This document shows, one piece after another, positions 29,850-39,447 of a stretch of DNA of 64,000 nucleotides. The notes under the pieces were generated by a model. That model did no database searches and was not told where the DNA came from. It saw only the letters and a program-made list of their open reading frames with translations. Location: the NCBI RefSeq assembly GCF_000319305.2, contig NZ_AMWJ02000001.1:806001-870000 (forward strand). Direction: 5' to 3'. Within the stretch, counting starts at the first letter, position 1. Each line of letters starts with the position of its first letter. The translations under genes were made by a program, and so were the position numbers. This DNA comes from Pseudomonas bharatica CSV86 (lineage in GTDB: Bacteria > Pseudomonadota > Gammaproteobacteria > Pseudomonadales > Pseudomonadaceae).

Positions 29850-30580
29850 GTAATACCGTCGGTTTCCGGGCTGCCGGAAACGGCGTTCGGCACACACGAC
29901 TTCTCACGGTCGGTGTCAGGTGCGTCAGGGGTGGCGGGCCATCCCGTGTCCAGCGACTTCCGGCTGACTGGTGACCAGTGTTGCCGAGGCCGCGACGACG
30001 CGTCCTGCTTGCTGTTGTGTCATATGCACGTCAGTCAGGAGGAGGAATCAGCCTTCGTCCGTGGACGCCCGGTGGGCATCCTGTTTCGAGACCAGGTCCG
30101 GCGCTGAGGCCGGGACGCAGTACTACACGGTCCGACGGTTGTGCATCTCCACCCTACACGTATCCCTGATAATCGGGTGCTGCCGCGCGCTGAATCCGCA
30201 ACGGGTTGCATTTATCGCCGGCTCCATACGGGAGCCCGCGCAGTTTATGGCTAAGGCAGGTATTTCCGAAGCATCCGCCATGACTGCGTGAAAGCGTTGG
30301 CACTGAGAAGAGTGGCATCGAAAAAAAACGGAAAGGGAGGGTCAAAAGCCGCTCTTGTTGTTTTTTATCGGTCTTCTCTCATCGGCGCTGGTGGCGATTC
30401 CAGGCATTTCTGTAAACTGGCGAAAGCCCCGTCGGACGGCCTCGCGTCCTCGAGAATTGCGTCGGTCAGGGCCGGCTTGAAGCCATTGGTCCGCTGGCCA
30501 GCCGCTTTTGGCGGCGTTCGCGACTATAGCAGCAATCATTAAGTGCTTCAAATCCATAAAAAATTGTTATGATCCGCCAA
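29850..30580. other. Long leader region between rne and rluC
   Basis: No convincing gene in about 730 bases. Most of it is probably the 5' leader of rne, which in E. coli is several hundred bases long and is used by RNase E to control its own mRNA. GTTTCCGG-GCTG-CCGGAAAC (29862-29881) is a perfect 8-bp hairpin 12 bases from the rne start. A near-consensus TATGAT lies at 30568, just before the rluC start. Confidence 0.55.
29862..29881 (-). promoter_or_regulatory. Hairpin next to the rne start codon
   Basis: A perfect 8-bp stem with a 4-base loop, 12 bases upstream of the rne ATG, where only a weak ribosome site is seen. It is a plausible autoregulatory element. Confidence 0.45.
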
Positions 30581-31537
30581 ATGACGACCTCTACCCCCCA
30601 GACTTCCAGCGTCCAGCTGATCGAAGTCCCGCCGGAACTTGCCGGCCAGCGTATCGATAACTTCCTTGTCAATGTTCTCAAGGGTGTACCCAAGACCTTG
30701 ATTTATCGCATTTTGCGCAAAGGCGAAGTGCGGGTGAACAAGGGGCGCATCAAGCCAGAATACAAGATCCAGTCCGGCGATATCGTGCGTGTGCCGCCGG
30801 TGCGCCTGCCCGAGCGCGACGAGCCGGTGCCGGTGGCCCAGGGGCTGCTGCAGCGGCTCGAGGCGGCGATCGTCTATGAAGACAAGGCGCTGATCGTGTT
30901 GAACAAGCCGGCCGGCATCGCCGTGCATGGCGGTAGCGGCCTGAACTTCGGGGTGATCGAAGCCTTCCGTCAGTTGCGCCCGGATGCCAAGGAGCTGGAA
31001 CTGGTCCATCGTCTCGACCGCGACACCTCCGGCCTGCTGATGATCGCCAAGAAGCGCAGCATGCTGCGCCACCTGCACACCGCCTTGCGTGGCGATGGCG
31101 TGGACAAGCGCTACATGGCGCTGGTCCGTGGTCATTGGGCGACCGGCAAGAAGCAGGTCAATGCGCCGTTGCTCAAGAGCAATCTGCGCTCCGGCGAGCG
31201 AATGGTCGAAGTCAATGACGAGGGCAAGGAGGCACTGACGGTCTTCCGCGTGCTGCGCCGCTTCGGTGACTTCGCCACCATGGTCGAGGCTCGCCCGATC
31301 ACCGGTCGCACCCACCAGATTCGGGTCCATGCCCTGCATGCCGGGCATGCCATCGCCGGCGACAGCAAGTACGGCGACGAGGACTTTACCCGGGAGATCC
31401 GCGAGCTGGGCGGCAAGCGCCTGTTCCTGCATGCCTATGCCCTGGTCGTACCCTTGCCAGATGGCGGTGAGCTCAAGCTCGAGGCGCCGGTGGACGAGAT
31501 GTGGGCCCAGACCGTGGAGCGCCTGAGTGCAACGTGA
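30581..31537 (+). CDS. rluC: Ribosomal large subunit pseudouridine synthase RluC
   Basis: The 318-residue protein has an S4 RNA-binding domain (about 20-80, [31 protein letters not shown]) and the RluA-type catalytic domain with the active aspartate in [11 protein letters not shown]. RluC modifies three uridines in 23S rRNA. Two starts are possible. I prefer ATG 30581 ([12 protein letters not shown]) because a TATGAT at 30568 would place transcription start at or next to it; ATG 30569 would overlap that hexamer. It is divergent from rne and overlaps the next gene. Confidence 0.93.
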   Translation: MTTSTPQTSSVQLIEVPPELAGQRIDNFLVNVLKGVPKTLIYRILRKGEVRVNKGRIKPEYKIQSGDIVRVPPVRLPERDEPVPVAQGLLQRLEAAIVYEDKALIVLNKPAGIAVHGGSGLNFGVIEAFRQLRPDAKELELVHRLDRDTSGLLMIAKKRSMLRHLHTALRGDGVDKRYMALVRGHWATGKKQVNAPLLKSNLRSGERMVEVNDEGKEALTVFRVLRRFGDFATMVEARPITGRTHQIRVHALHAGHAIAGDSKYGDEDFTREIRELGGKRLFLHAYALVVPLPDGGELKLEAPVDEMWAQTVERLSAT

Positions 31538-32204
31538 CTACGACCTGCTGATCTTCGATTGGGACGGTACGCTGGCCGACTCCATCGGTCGTATCGTCGA
31601 GGCCATGCATGCCTCCGCCGAGCGTGCCGGCTATCCGCTGTGCAGCGACGAGGCAGTCAAGGGCATCATCGGCCTGGCACTGCCCGAAGCCATCAGCACC
31701 TTGTATCCGCAACTGGTCGAGGCCGAGGTCATGGCTTTCCGTCAGCACTACGCGGACATCTACATGGCCCTCGATGACCAGCCTTCACCCTTGTTCCCGG
31801 GCGTGGTCGAAGCGCTGGACGCCTTTCGCGCCGAGGGCTACCGCCTGGCCGTCGCCACCGGCAAGGCCCGGCGCGGGCTGGATCGGGTGCTCAAGGCCAA
31901 TGGTTGGGAGGATTTCTTCGATATCACCCGCGCTGCCGACGAAACCCGCGGCAAGCCGCATCCGCTGATGCTGGAAGAGATCATGGCGCACTGCCGGGTC
32001 CCGGCGTCGCGGTCGCTGATGGTCGGTGACTCGTCCTTCGACCTGCTCATGGCGCAGAACGCCGGGATGCATTCGGTCGCGGTGGGGTATGGTGCCATGT
32101 CGCTGGAGACGTTGAGCGTTCACCGTCCGCAGTTGTCTATCGAACACTTCTCACAGTTGCCGGCCTGGCTTGCCCGGGCGGCTACACCGGTATTTCCAGG
32201 GTAG
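31527..32204 (+). CDS. HAD-superfamily hydrolase, phosphoglycolate-phosphatase-like
   Basis: The 225-residue protein carries the HAD motifs DWDGTLADS (catalytic aspartates), VATGKAR (motif II), and [10 protein letters not shown] with [17 protein letters not shown] (motifs III/IV), with a helical cap between. Such enzymes remove phosphate from small metabolites; the exact substrate is unknown. It starts at a GTG inside the end of rluC, so the two are coupled, as usual in pseudomonads. Confidence 0.9.
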   Translation: MQRDYDLLIFDWDGTLADSIGRIVEAMHASAERAGYPLCSDEAVKGIIGLALPEAISTLYPQLVEAEVMAFRQHYADIYMALDDQPSPLFPGVVEALDAFRAEGYRLAVATGKARRGLDRVLKANGWEDFFDITRAADETRGKPHPLMLEEIMAHCRVPASRSLMVGDSSFDLLMAQNAGMHSVAVGYGAMSLETLSVHRPQLSIEHFSQLPAWLARAATPVFPG

Positions 32205-32211
32205 GTAAAGC

Positions 32212-33195
32212 ATGGTCGACGAGTGGAAAGCGCCTCGCGAAGAAAACGACGAAGAGCAGAAAAGCTGGAAGTTGCTGGAAAAGACCTTGCTGGCCAGCGT
32301 CCAGGAACAGCGCAGGGCGCGGCGCTGGGGGATCTTCTTCAAGTTGCTGACGTTCCTTTATCTGTTCGGCATCCTCTTCCTGTTCTCGCCTCTGGCGAAG
32401 ATGGAGAAGGGTGCTGTCGGAGGTGCCGGGCACACGGCGTTGGTCGAGGTGCGCGGGGTCATTGCCGACAAGGAAGAGGCCAGTGCCGACAACATCATCG
32501 GCAGCCTGCGTGCGGCGTTCAAGGATCCCAAGACCAAGGCCGTCGTGCTGCGCATCAATAGCCCGGGCGGCAGTCCTGTGCAGGCGGGTTACGTGTATGA
32601 CGAAATCCGCCGCCTGCGTGGCGAATATCCGCAGATCAAGCTGTATGCGGTGATCACCGATCTCGGTGCGTCGGGTGCCTACTACATTGCCAGCGCGGCA
32701 GACCAGATCTATGCCGACAAGGCAAGCCTGGTCGGTTCCATCGGCGTTACCGCGGCCGGATACGGGTTTGTCGGCGCCATGGAGAAGCTTGGGGTCGAGC
32801 GCCGTACCTACACTGCCGGCGAGCACAAGGCGTTCCTTGATCCATTCCAGCCGCAGAAGCCCGAGGAGACTGCGTTCTGGCAGGGTGTGCTGGATACCAC
32901 CCACAAGCAGTTCATCGCCAGCGTCAAGCAGGGGCGAGGGGAGCGCTTGAAGGACAAGGAACATCCCGAGCTGTTCAGTGGGTTGATCTGGTCTGGCGAG
33001 CAGGCTGTGGATCTGGGGCTGGTGGATGCCCTGGGCAGTGCTGGCTATGTGGCCAGGGAAGTGGTGGGTGAAAAGGATCTTGTGGACTTCACCATCGAGG
33101 AGTCGCCGTTCGATCGCTTCTCCAAGCGCCTCGGGGCCAGCGTCGCCGAGCACCTGGCGATGTGGATGGGGTTCCAGGGGCCGAGCCTGCGCTGA
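32212..33195 (+). CDS. sppA: Signal peptide peptidase SppA, S49 family (short form)
   Basis: The 327-residue protein has a charged cytoplasmic head, one membrane anchor (about 41-60) and a periplasmic S49 domain. The likely catalytic pair is S154 in DLGASGAYYIAS and K206 in TAGEHKAFLDPF. This is the half-length form, as in Bacillus. It clears cleaved signal peptides from the membrane. It follows the HAD gene by seven bases and ends the operon at a terminator. Confidence 0.93.
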   Translation: MVDEWKAPREENDEEQKSWKLLEKTLLASVQEQRRARRWGIFFKLLTFLYLFGILFLFSPLAKMEKGAVGGAGHTALVEVRGVIADKEEASADNIIGSLRAAFKDPKTKAVVLRINSPGGSPVQAGYVYDEIRRLRGEYPQIKLYAVITDLGASGAYYIASAADQIYADKASLVGSIGVTAAGYGFVGAMEKLGVERRTYTAGEHKAFLDPFQPQKPEETAFWQGVLDTTHKQFIASVKQGRGERLKDKEHPELFSGLIWSGEQAVDLGLVDALGSAGYVAREVVGEKDLVDFTIEESPFDRFSKRLGASVAEHLAMWMGFQGPSLR

Positions 33196-33210
33196 TTCTT
33201 TCCTGCTGAT

Positions 33211-33239
33211 AAAAAGCCGACCTCGATGGTCGGCTTTTT
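33211..33239 (+). terminator. Rho-independent terminator after sppA
   Basis: AAAAAGCCGACC and GGTCGGCTTTTT form a perfect hairpin ending in a T run, 15 bases after the stop codon. Confidence 0.9.
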
Positions 33240-33334
33240 GTTGGGCATCAAGCTGGACACAAAACCTGTGGGAGTCCGCCCAGTCTTTCAGATTGCGCTG
33301 TCGCACAGAGACAGTTCCAAGGCGCGACGCGTAC

Positions 33335-33411
33335 CCTGTGGGAGCGGGTTTACCCGCGATTGCTATGGTGAGTTCACTACAGCAATCGCGGGTAAACCCG
33401 CTCCCACAAGG
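33335..33411. repeat. REP-type palindromic repeat, GCGGGTTTACCCGC subtype
   Basis: TGTGGGAGCGGGTTTACCCG pairs with CGGGTAAACCCGCTCCCACA. A lone left half (CCTGTGGGAGTCCGCC) lies 70 bases before it at about 33265. Confidence 0.88.
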
Positions 33412-33430
33412 TCCGCAGTGCTTTTGCTGC

Positions 33431-34009
33431 TCAGGGTACGCTCACGCCTTCCTTTATCAGCATATCCACCAGACGAATCAGCGGCAGTCCGATCAGGCTG
33501 GTCGCGTCGCAGCCGTGGGTGTCCTGGAACAGGCTGACACCCAGCCCTTCGCATTTGAAGCTGCCAGCGCAATCGTAGGGTTGCTCGATGCGCAGATAGC
33601 GCTCGATGCGCGGCAGGTCCAGGTCGCGCATGTGCACGCTGAACGGAACGCAGTCCACCTGGCATTCACCGGTTGCACTGTTGAGCAGGGCGACCCCGGT
33701 CAGGAAGGTGACATGGTTTCCGCTTGCTGCCAGCAACTGCTCGCAGGCCTTGTCGAACGTGTGCGGTTTGCCGAGGATCTGCTCGCCGAGTACTGCCACC
33801 TGGTCGGAGCCGATGATCAGGTGCGCCGGATGCCGGTCGGCCAGGGCCAGGGCCTTTTCCCGGGCGAGGCGCTTGACCAGGTCGACGGCGGGCTCGTCGT
33901 CGATGCGCCGTTCGTCGATATCCGGCGAGGCCCAATCGAATGGCAGATGCAGGCGCGCCAGCAATTCGCGCCGGTAGGGTGAGCTGGAAGCCAGTATCAG
34001 CGGTAGCAT
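33431..34009 (-). CDS. yceF: Maf/YceF family nucleotide pyrophosphatase
   Basis: The 192-residue protein starts MLPLILASSSPYRRELLARL and has IIGSDQVAVLGEQILGKP and GSFKCEGLGVSLF, as in E. coli YceF (which prefers m7GTP) rather than the septum-associated Maf (YhdE). It likely cleans modified nucleotides from the pool. It is divergent from yceD, in the order conserved across gamma-proteobacteria. Confidence 0.93.
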   Translation of the reverse strand: MLPLILASSSPYRRELLARLHLPFDWASPDIDERRIDDEPAVDLVKRLAREKALALADRHPAHLIIGSDQVAVLGEQILGKPHTFDKACEQLLAASGNHVTFLTGVALLNSATGECQVDCVPFSVHMRDLDLPRIERYLRIEQPYDCAGSFKCEGLGVSLFQDTHGCDATSLIGLPLIRLVDMLIKEGVSVP

Positions 34010-34067
34010 GAAATACTCCAGTGCAGGTTCGCCGATTCTAACATGTTGGGCCGGGACGGAATTTCCT

Positions 34068-34096
34068 TTGACAGGGGCGGGGGGCATCCCTAGAAT
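34068..34096 (+). promoter_or_regulatory. Strong sigma-70 promoter of the yceD-rpmF-plsX unit
   Basis: Perfect TTGACA, a 17-base spacer, TAGAAT, and a GC-rich discriminator (GCTGCGCC). The expected start site is within a few bases of the yceD ATG at 34106, so the mRNA should be nearly leaderless. Confidence 0.82.
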
Positions 34097-34105
34097 GCTG
34101 CGCCT

Positions 34106-34633
34106 ATGTTGAATGACCCGATTCCACCTCACGTTGACCCGCGCAAATTGGCCGATCGTGGCGTTTCCATCGAAGGAAGCGTACCGCTCGCCGATTTGGA
34201 TAGACTCTGCGACCCGCTTTCCGACAATGTCGGTACGGTGCAGGCCAAATTCGATTTTGAGCGAGACGAGCAGGGCGCGGTGGTTTTCCACACCGACCTG
34301 AGCGTCGAGGTCAAGATGGTTTGCCAGCGTTGTCTTGAGCTGGTCACCCTGCCGATCCACAGCGAATGTACTTACGCCGTGGTGAAGGAGGGTGCGAATA
34401 CCCAGTCGTTGCCGAAAGGTTATGACGTGCTGGAACTGGGCGAGGATCCTTTGGATCTGCGGGCGCTGGTCGAGGAAGAGCTGTTGCTCGCCTTGCCCAT
34501 CGTGCCTGCTCATCATCCGGAAGAATGCCAGCAGCCGGCGGGCGCCGATGAGCCCGAACCGAGCGAGGACGAGGTAAAGCGGTCCAACCCGTTCAGTGTA
34601 TTGGCGCAGTTAAAGCGTGACCCAAACGTTTAG
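34106..34633 (+). CDS. yceD: YceD family protein (DUF177), 23S rRNA accumulation
   Basis: The 175-residue protein begins MLNDPIPPHVDPRKLADRG and contains the conserved MVCQRCLELV with its CxxC pair, then GEDPLDLRALVEEELLLALP. DUF177 proteins are needed for normal 23S rRNA levels in E. coli and plants. It always precedes rpmF. The promoter sits so close that the transcript has almost no leader; no ribosome site is seen, which fits leaderless translation. Confidence 0.93.
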   Translation: MLNDPIPPHVDPRKLADRGVSIEGSVPLADLDRLCDPLSDNVGTVQAKFDFERDEQGAVVFHTDLSVEVKMVCQRCLELVTLPIHSECTYAVVKEGANTQSLPKGYDVLELGEDPLDLRALVEEELLLALPIVPAHHPEECQQPAGADEPEPSEDEVKRSNPFSVLAQLKRDPNV

Positions 34634-34646
34634 GAGTTAATCAATT

Positions 34647-34829
34647 ATGGCTGTTCAGCAGAACAAAAAATCCCGCTCTGCCCGTGACATGCGCCGTTCG
34701 CACGATGCCCTCGAAGCCAACGCCCTGTCCGTAGAGAAAACCACCGGTGAAGTTCACCTGCGTCACCACGTTTCGCCAGAAGGCGTATACCGTGGCCGTA
34801 AAGTGATCGACAAGGGCGCTGACGAGTAA
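34647..34829 (+). CDS. rpmF: Ribosomal protein bL32
   Basis: The 60-residue protein [20 protein letters not shown]... is the standard L32 sequence. The C-terminal zinc cysteines found in some bacteria are absent, as is common in proteobacteria. TAGGAG lies upstream of its ATG. Co-transcribed with yceD and plsX, linking ribosome and membrane synthesis. Confidence 0.98.
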   Translation: MAVQQNKKSRSARDMRRSHDALEANALSVEKTTGEVHLRHHVSPEGVYRGRKVIDKGADE

Positions 34830-34832
34830 TCC

Positions 34833-35843
34833 TTGTCCGCTCAGATCATTGCGATCGACGCAATGGGCGGGGACTTCGGTCCCCGCAGCATTGTCCAGGC
34901 AAGTCTCGCTTGTCTCTCGGCTACCCCCTCGCTTCACCTGACCCTCGTCGGTCAATCCTCCCTCCTTGAAGATTTGATCGCTGGCCAGTCGGCAGCGGAT
35001 CGCGCGCGGCTGCAGATTGTTGCGGCGAGCGAAGTGATCGGCATGGATGAGCGGCCCTCCCAGGCGTTGCGTGGCAAGCCCGATTCGTCGATGCGCGTCG
35101 CTCTCGAATTATTGCGCGATGGCAAGGTCCAGGCCTGCGTCAGTGCCGGCAATACCGGTGCCTTGATGGCGCTTTCGCGCTATGTGCTGAAGACCCTGCC
35201 CGGCATCGATCGTCCGGCCATGGTCGCGGCGATCCCGACCCGTACCGGCTACTGCCAGTTGCTCGACCTTGGTGCCAATGTCGATTGCAGTGCCGAGCAC
35301 CTGTACCAGTTCGCCGTGATGGGCTCGGTGGCGGCCCAGGCCCTGGGGATCTCCCGCCCGCGGGTTGCGCTGCTGAATGTCGGTACCGAGGACATCAAGG
35401 GCAACCAGCAGGTCAAGCTGGCGGCCAGTCTGCTGCAGCAGGCCCGTGGCCTGAACTACATCGGTTTCATCGAGGGCGACGGGTTGTATCGCGGCGAAGC
35501 CGACGTGGTGGTGTGCGACGGCTTCGTCGGCAATATCCTGCTCAAATCCAGCGAGGGCCTGGCGACCATGATCGGCGCCCGTATCGAAGCGCTGTTCCGT
35601 AGCAGCATGGCATCGCGCCTGGTCGGGGCCATGGCGATGCCGCTGCTCAAGCGCCTGCAGGCCGACCTGGCGCCGGCGCGACACAATGGCGCAAGTTTTC
35701 TCGGGCTCCAGGGCATCGTCATCAAGAGCCATGGCTCCGCCGGCGTGCAGGGTTTCCAGAGTGCGATCCAGCGGGCTCTGATCGAAATCCAGGAAAACCT
35801 GCCCGAGCGTTTGCACGGCCGACTCGAGGATCTGTTGCTTTAG
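34833..35843 (+). CDS. plsX: Phosphate acyltransferase PlsX
   Basis: The 336-residue protein begins at a TTG ([17 protein letters not shown]), three bases after the rpmF stop, with no better start nearby. Motifs are [29 protein letters not shown] and [16 protein letters not shown]. PlsX turns acyl-ACP into acyl-phosphate, the first step of phospholipid synthesis via PlsY. The rare TTG start and short gap suggest coupling to rpmF. Confidence 0.95.
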   Translation: MSAQIIAIDAMGGDFGPRSIVQASLACLSATPSLHLTLVGQSSLLEDLIAGQSAADRARLQIVAASEVIGMDERPSQALRGKPDSSMRVALELLRDGKVQACVSAGNTGALMALSRYVLKTLPGIDRPAMVAAIPTRTGYCQLLDLGANVDCSAEHLYQFAVMGSVAAQALGISRPRVALLNVGTEDIKGNQQVKLAASLLQQARGLNYIGFIEGDGLYRGEADVVVCDGFVGNILLKSSEGLATMIGARIEALFRSSMASRLVGAMAMPLLKRLQADLAPARHNGASFLGLQGIVIKSHGSAGVQGFQSAIQRALIEIQENLPERLHGRLEDLLL

Positions 35844-35912
35844 GCATAATCGGCGGGAAGTGGTTAAATGTGACCGCTTGGTTCTCGTTACCATCCAACT
35901 TTCGATTTTCTT

Positions 35913-35934
35913 GTGTCCAGCTACGGCTGGACAC
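35913..35934 (+). other. Hairpin between plsX and fabD
   Basis: GTGTCCAGC-TACG-GCTGGACAC is a perfect 9-bp stem with tetraloop followed by TCATTTT. It may partly end plsX transcription or act as an RNA-processing site ahead of fabD. Confidence 0.5.
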
Positions 35935-35970
35935 TCATTTTCGACGACAAGATCACTAGGGGCTTGTTCA

Positions 35971-36909
35971 ATGTCTGCATCCCTCGCATTCGTCTTTCCC
36001 GGTCAAGGTTCGCAGTCCCTCGGCATGCTCGCCGAGCTGGGCGCCCAGTATCCACTGGTCATCGAGACCTTCCGTGAGGCCTCCGAGGCTCTGGGCTACG
36101 ATCTCTGGGCGCTGGTCCAGGAAGGTCCGGAAGAGCAACTCAACCAAACCGATAAAACCCAGCCTGCCATCCTGACCGCTTCGGTTGCCCTGTGGCGCCT
36201 GTGGCTGGCGGAGGGTGGTGCGCGTCCGGCATTCGTCTCCGGTCACAGCCTGGGTGAATACAGTGCATTGGTCGCCGCTGGCAGCCTGAGCCTGGCCGAT
36301 GCGGTCAGGCTGGTCGAGCGTCGCGGTCAACTGATGCAGGAAGCCGTTCCGGCCGGGCAGGGCGCCATGGCTGCCATCCTCGGCCTGGATGACGCCGATG
36401 TCGTAGCCATCTGTGCCGAAGCGGCCCAGGGCGAAGTAGTCAGCGCCGTCAATTTCAACTCGCCGGGGCAGGTGGTCATCGCCGGCGCCAAGGCTGCGGT
36501 CGATCGTGCCATGGAGGGCTGCAAGGCCCGTGGTGCCAAGCGTGCCCTGCCACTGGCAGTCAGCGTGCCATCGCACTGCGAACTGATGCGTCCGGCCGCC
36601 GAGCGCTTCGCCGAGTCGGTGAGCGCCATCGAGTGGAAGGCCCCGGCCATTCCCGTGGTGCAGAACGTCAGCGCGGCGGTGCCGGCTGACCTGGATGCCC
36701 TCAAGCGCGACCTGCTGGAGCAGCTGTACAAGCCGGTCCGTTGGGTCGAGTGCGTGCAGACCCTGGCTGCCCAGGGCGCGGTGCAACTGGTCGAGTGCGG
36801 TCCTGGCAAGGTGCTTGCCGGTCTCAACAAGCGGTGCGCCGACGGCGTGACCACCCACAACCTCAATACCCCGGATGCCTTCGCCGCCACTCGCGCGGCG
36901 CTGGCCTGA
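35971..36909 (+). CDS. fabD: Malonyl-CoA:ACP transacylase FabD
   Basis: The 312-residue protein starts MSASLAFVFPGQGSQSLGML and has the active-site motif GHSLGEYSALVAAG and QNVSAAVPAD. It loads malonate onto acyl carrier protein for fatty-acid synthesis. I use ATG 35971, preceded by AGGGG, over a longer frame at 35860 that would be unlike the family. Second in the plsX-fabD-fabG-acpP-fabF group. Confidence 0.97.
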   Translation: MSASLAFVFPGQGSQSLGMLAELGAQYPLVIETFREASEALGYDLWALVQEGPEEQLNQTDKTQPAILTASVALWRLWLAEGGARPAFVSGHSLGEYSALVAAGSLSLADAVRLVERRGQLMQEAVPAGQGAMAAILGLDDADVVAICAEAAQGEVVSAVNFNSPGQVVIAGAKAAVDRAMEGCKARGAKRALPLAVSVPSHCELMRPAAERFAESVSAIEWKAPAIPVVQNVSAAVPADLDALKRDLLEQLYKPVRWVECVQTLAAQGAVQLVECGPGKVLAGLNKRCADGVTTHNLNTPDAFAATRAALA

Positions 36910-36923
36910 TTAGGAGAGCCTGC

Positions 36924-37664
36924 ATGAGTCTGCAAGGTAAAGTTGCACTGGTCACTGGCGCAAGCCGTGGCATCGGCCAGGCCATCGCCCTGGAGCTGGG
37001 TCGCCTGGGCGCTACCGTGATCGGTACCGCTACCTCTGCGTCCGGCGCCGAGCGTATCGCCGCTACCCTCAAGGAGCATGGCATCACCGGTACCGGCCTG
37101 GAACTGAACGTCACCAGCGACGAATCCGTCAGCGCGGTCCTGGCGACCATCCAGGAGCAGTTCGGTGCGCCGGCTATCCTGGTCAACAACGCCGGCATCA
37201 CTCGCGACAACCTGATGATGCGCATGAAGGATGACGAGTGGTTCGATGTCATCGATACCAACCTGAACAGCCTCTACCGTCTGTCCAAGGGGGTCCTGCG
37301 CGGCATGACCAAGGCGCGCTGGGGCCGTATCATCAGCATCGGTTCGGTGGTGGGTGCCATGGGCAACGCCGGTCAGGCCAACTACGCTGCCGCCAAGGCT
37401 GGCCTGGAGGGCTTCAGCCGCGCGCTGGCCCGCGAAGTGGGTTCCCGCGCCATTACCGTGAACTCGGTGACTCCGGGCTTTATCGACACCGATATGACCC
37501 GTGAGCTGCCTGAAGCGCAGCGTGAAGCGCTGCAGACGCAAATTCCGCTGGGCCGTCTGGGCCAGGCCGATGAGATCGCCAAGGTGGTCGCATTCCTGGC
37601 TTCCGACGGTGCGGCTTACGTGACCGGCGCAACCATTCCGGTCAACGGCGGGATGTACATGTAG
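36924..37664 (+). CDS. fabG: 3-oxoacyl-ACP reductase FabG
   Basis: The 246-residue short-chain dehydrogenase has the NADP site VTGASRGIGQAIA, NNAGITRDNLMMRM, and the catalytic YAAAKAGLEGFSRA with serine in ISIGSVVGAMG. It reduces 3-oxoacyl-ACP in each elongation round. AGGAGA precedes the ATG, 14 bases after fabD. Confidence 0.97.
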   Translation: MSLQGKVALVTGASRGIGQAIALELGRLGATVIGTATSASGAERIAATLKEHGITGTGLELNVTSDESVSAVLATIQEQFGAPAILVNNAGITRDNLMMRMKDDEWFDVIDTNLNSLYRLSKGVLRGMTKARWGRIISIGSVVGAMGNAGQANYAAAKAGLEGFSRALAREVGSRAITVNSVTPGFIDTDMTRELPEAQREALQTQIPLGRLGQADEIAKVVAFLASDGAAYVTGATIPVNGGMYM

Positions 37665-37859
37665 TTAAATGTGACGGATTGTTTTAAAAAAATGTCATAC
37701 GTGCTGACTAAAATCCGTTATAAAGCTGCAACCAAATTCCAGGGGTAGCGGCAGGTGCGATGCAGGAGGGCGCGTTTAGCTTGAAAAGCAGGCGCCTTTC
37801 TATAAACTTACACACCGGCCAGCTGCCTGACATATGTCCATTAGGAGTGAAAACAAGGT

Positions 37860-38096
37860 ATGAGCACCATCGAAGAACGCGTCAAGAAAATCGTTGCCGA
37901 GCAACTGGGCGTCAAGGAAGAAGAAGTGAAGCCAGAGTCTTCCTTCGTTGAGGACCTGGGTGCCGATTCGCTTGACACCGTTGAGCTGGTGATGGCTCTG
38001 GAAGAGGAATTCGAGACCGAGATTCCTGACGAAGAAGCCGAGAAGATCACTACTGTTCAAGCTGCTATCGACTACGTCAACAGCCACCAGGGCTAA
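37860..38096 (+). CDS. acpP: Acyl carrier protein AcpP
   Basis: The 78-residue acidic protein has the phosphopantetheine site [17 protein letters not shown]. It carries growing acyl chains. AGGAGTG lies just upstream of the ATG. The 195 bases before it probably contain its own promoter; the AT-rich stretch near 37680-37725 is the best place for one. Confidence 0.98.
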   Translation: MSTIEERVKKIVAEQLGVKEEEVKPESSFVEDLGADSLDTVELVMALEEEFETEIPDEEAEKITTVQAAIDYVNSHQG

Positions 38097-38124
38097 GACT
38101 GCTTTAGTCGTTACTTCTTGTCAG

Positions 38125-38165
38125 GGAAAAACCGCACTGCCTTTGCTGGCGTGCGGTTTTTTCTT
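38125..38165 (+). terminator. Terminator after acpP
   Basis: AAAAACCGCAC-loop-GTGCGGTTTTTTCTTT, a GC stem with T run, between acpP and fabF. It would allow acpP to be made in excess over fabF. Confidence 0.85.
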
Positions 38166-38202
38166 TGCAAGAGATGTAGACATATAGAAAAAGGAGAGCG
38201 CT

Positions 38203-39447
38203 GTGTCGCGTAGACGCGTCGTGGTCACCGGTATGGGCATGCTGTCGCCACTGGGTACCGATGTACCGAGCAGTTGGCAGGGCATTCTGGCTGGCCGCAG
38301 TGGCATCGGTCTGATCGAGCATACTGACCTTTCTGCCTATTCCACCCGCTTCGGTGGCTCGGTGAAGGGCTTCGATGTCGAGCAGTACCTGTCGCTCAAG
38401 GAAGCTCGCAAACTCGACCTGTTCATCCAGTACGGCCTGGCGGCCGGTTTTCAGGCGGTGCGCAATGCCGGCCTGGAAGTCACCGATGCCAACCGTGAGC
38501 GCATTGGCGTGGCCATGGGCTCGGGCATCGGCGGCCTGACCAATATCGAAGACACCAGTCGTACCTTGCACGAGCAAGGTCCGCGGCGCATTTCGCCCTT
38601 CTTCGTGCCTGGCTCGATCATCAACATGATTTCCGGTTTCCTGTCCATCCATCTGGGTGTGCAGGGGCCAAACTATGCCATCGCCACCGCCTGCACCACC
38701 GGTACGCACTGTATCGGCATGGCCGCGCGCAACATCGCTTTCGGCGAAGCCGACGTGATGATCGCCGGCGGTGCCGAGATGGCCGCTTGCGGCCTCGGCA
38801 TGGGCGGCTTCGGCGCCTCCCGTGCGCTGTCCACGCGCAACGACGACCCGACCCGCGCCAGCCGTCCCTGGGACAAGGGCCGCGACGGTTTCGTCCTGTC
38901 CGACGGTTCCGGTGCCCTGGTGCTCGAAGAGCTGGAGCACGCCAAGGCCCGCGGTGCGACCATCCATGCCGAGCTGGTCGGTTTCGGCATGAGCGGCGAT
39001 GCCTACCACATGACCTCGCCACCCGAGGATGGTGCCGGTGCCGCCCGCTGCATGGCCAATGCGCTGCGTGACGCACAGGTCGATCCGACGCAGGTCAACT
39101 ACATCAATGCCCACGGTACCTCGACGCCTGCCGGTGACCTGGCGGAAGTGGCAGCGATCAAGTCGGTATTCGGCGAGCATGCCTACAACCTGGCGGTCAG
39201 TTCCACCAAGTCCATGACCGGGCACCTGCTGGGCGCGGCCGGAGCGGTAGAGGCGATCTTCAGCGTCCTGGCGATCAACAGCCAGGTGGCGCCGCCAACC
39301 ATCAACCTCGACGAACCGGATGTCGGCTGCGACCTCGACTTCGTGCCTCATGAAGCGCGCAACATGCCGATCGACGTGGTGCTGTCCAACTCGTTCGGTT
39401 TTGGCGGTACCAACGGCTCGCTGGTGTTCCGTCGGTTCGTCGGCTGA
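38203..39447 (+). CDS. fabF: 3-oxoacyl-ACP synthase II FabF
   Basis: The 414-residue protein shows the KAS active-site residues: cysteine in [15 protein letters not shown], histidines in [11 protein letters not shown] and [17 protein letters not shown], and the C-terminal [14 protein letters not shown]. It elongates acyl-ACP and helps adjust membrane composition with temperature. GTG start with AAGGAGAG upstream. The pabC start overlaps its end. Confidence 0.97.
   Translation: MSRRRVVVTGMGMLSPLGTDVPSSWQGILAGRSGIGLIEHTDLSAYSTRFGGSVKGFDVEQYLSLKEARKLDLFIQYGLAAGFQAVRNAGLEVTDANRERIGVAMGSGIGGLTNIEDTSRTLHEQGPRRISPFFVPGSIINMISGFLSIHLGVQGPNYAIATACTTGTHCIGMAARNIAFGEADVMIAGGAEMAACGLGMGGFGASRALSTRNDDPTRASRPWDKGRDGFVLSDGSGALVLEELEHAKARGATIHAELVGFGMSGDAYHMTSPPEDGAGAARCMANALRDAQVDPTQVNYINAHGTSTPAGDLAEVAAIKSVFGEHAYNLAVSSTKSMTGHLLGAAGAVEAIFSVLAINSQVAPPTINLDEPDVGCDLDFVPHEARNMPIDVVLSNSFGFGGTNGSLVFRRFVG

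Noticed and set aside
26670..30107. A 1,145-residue open frame antisense to rne
   Set aside because: It mirrors rne and its leader in a high-G+C genome, has a low-complexity composition and no family resemblance, and rne itself is certain.
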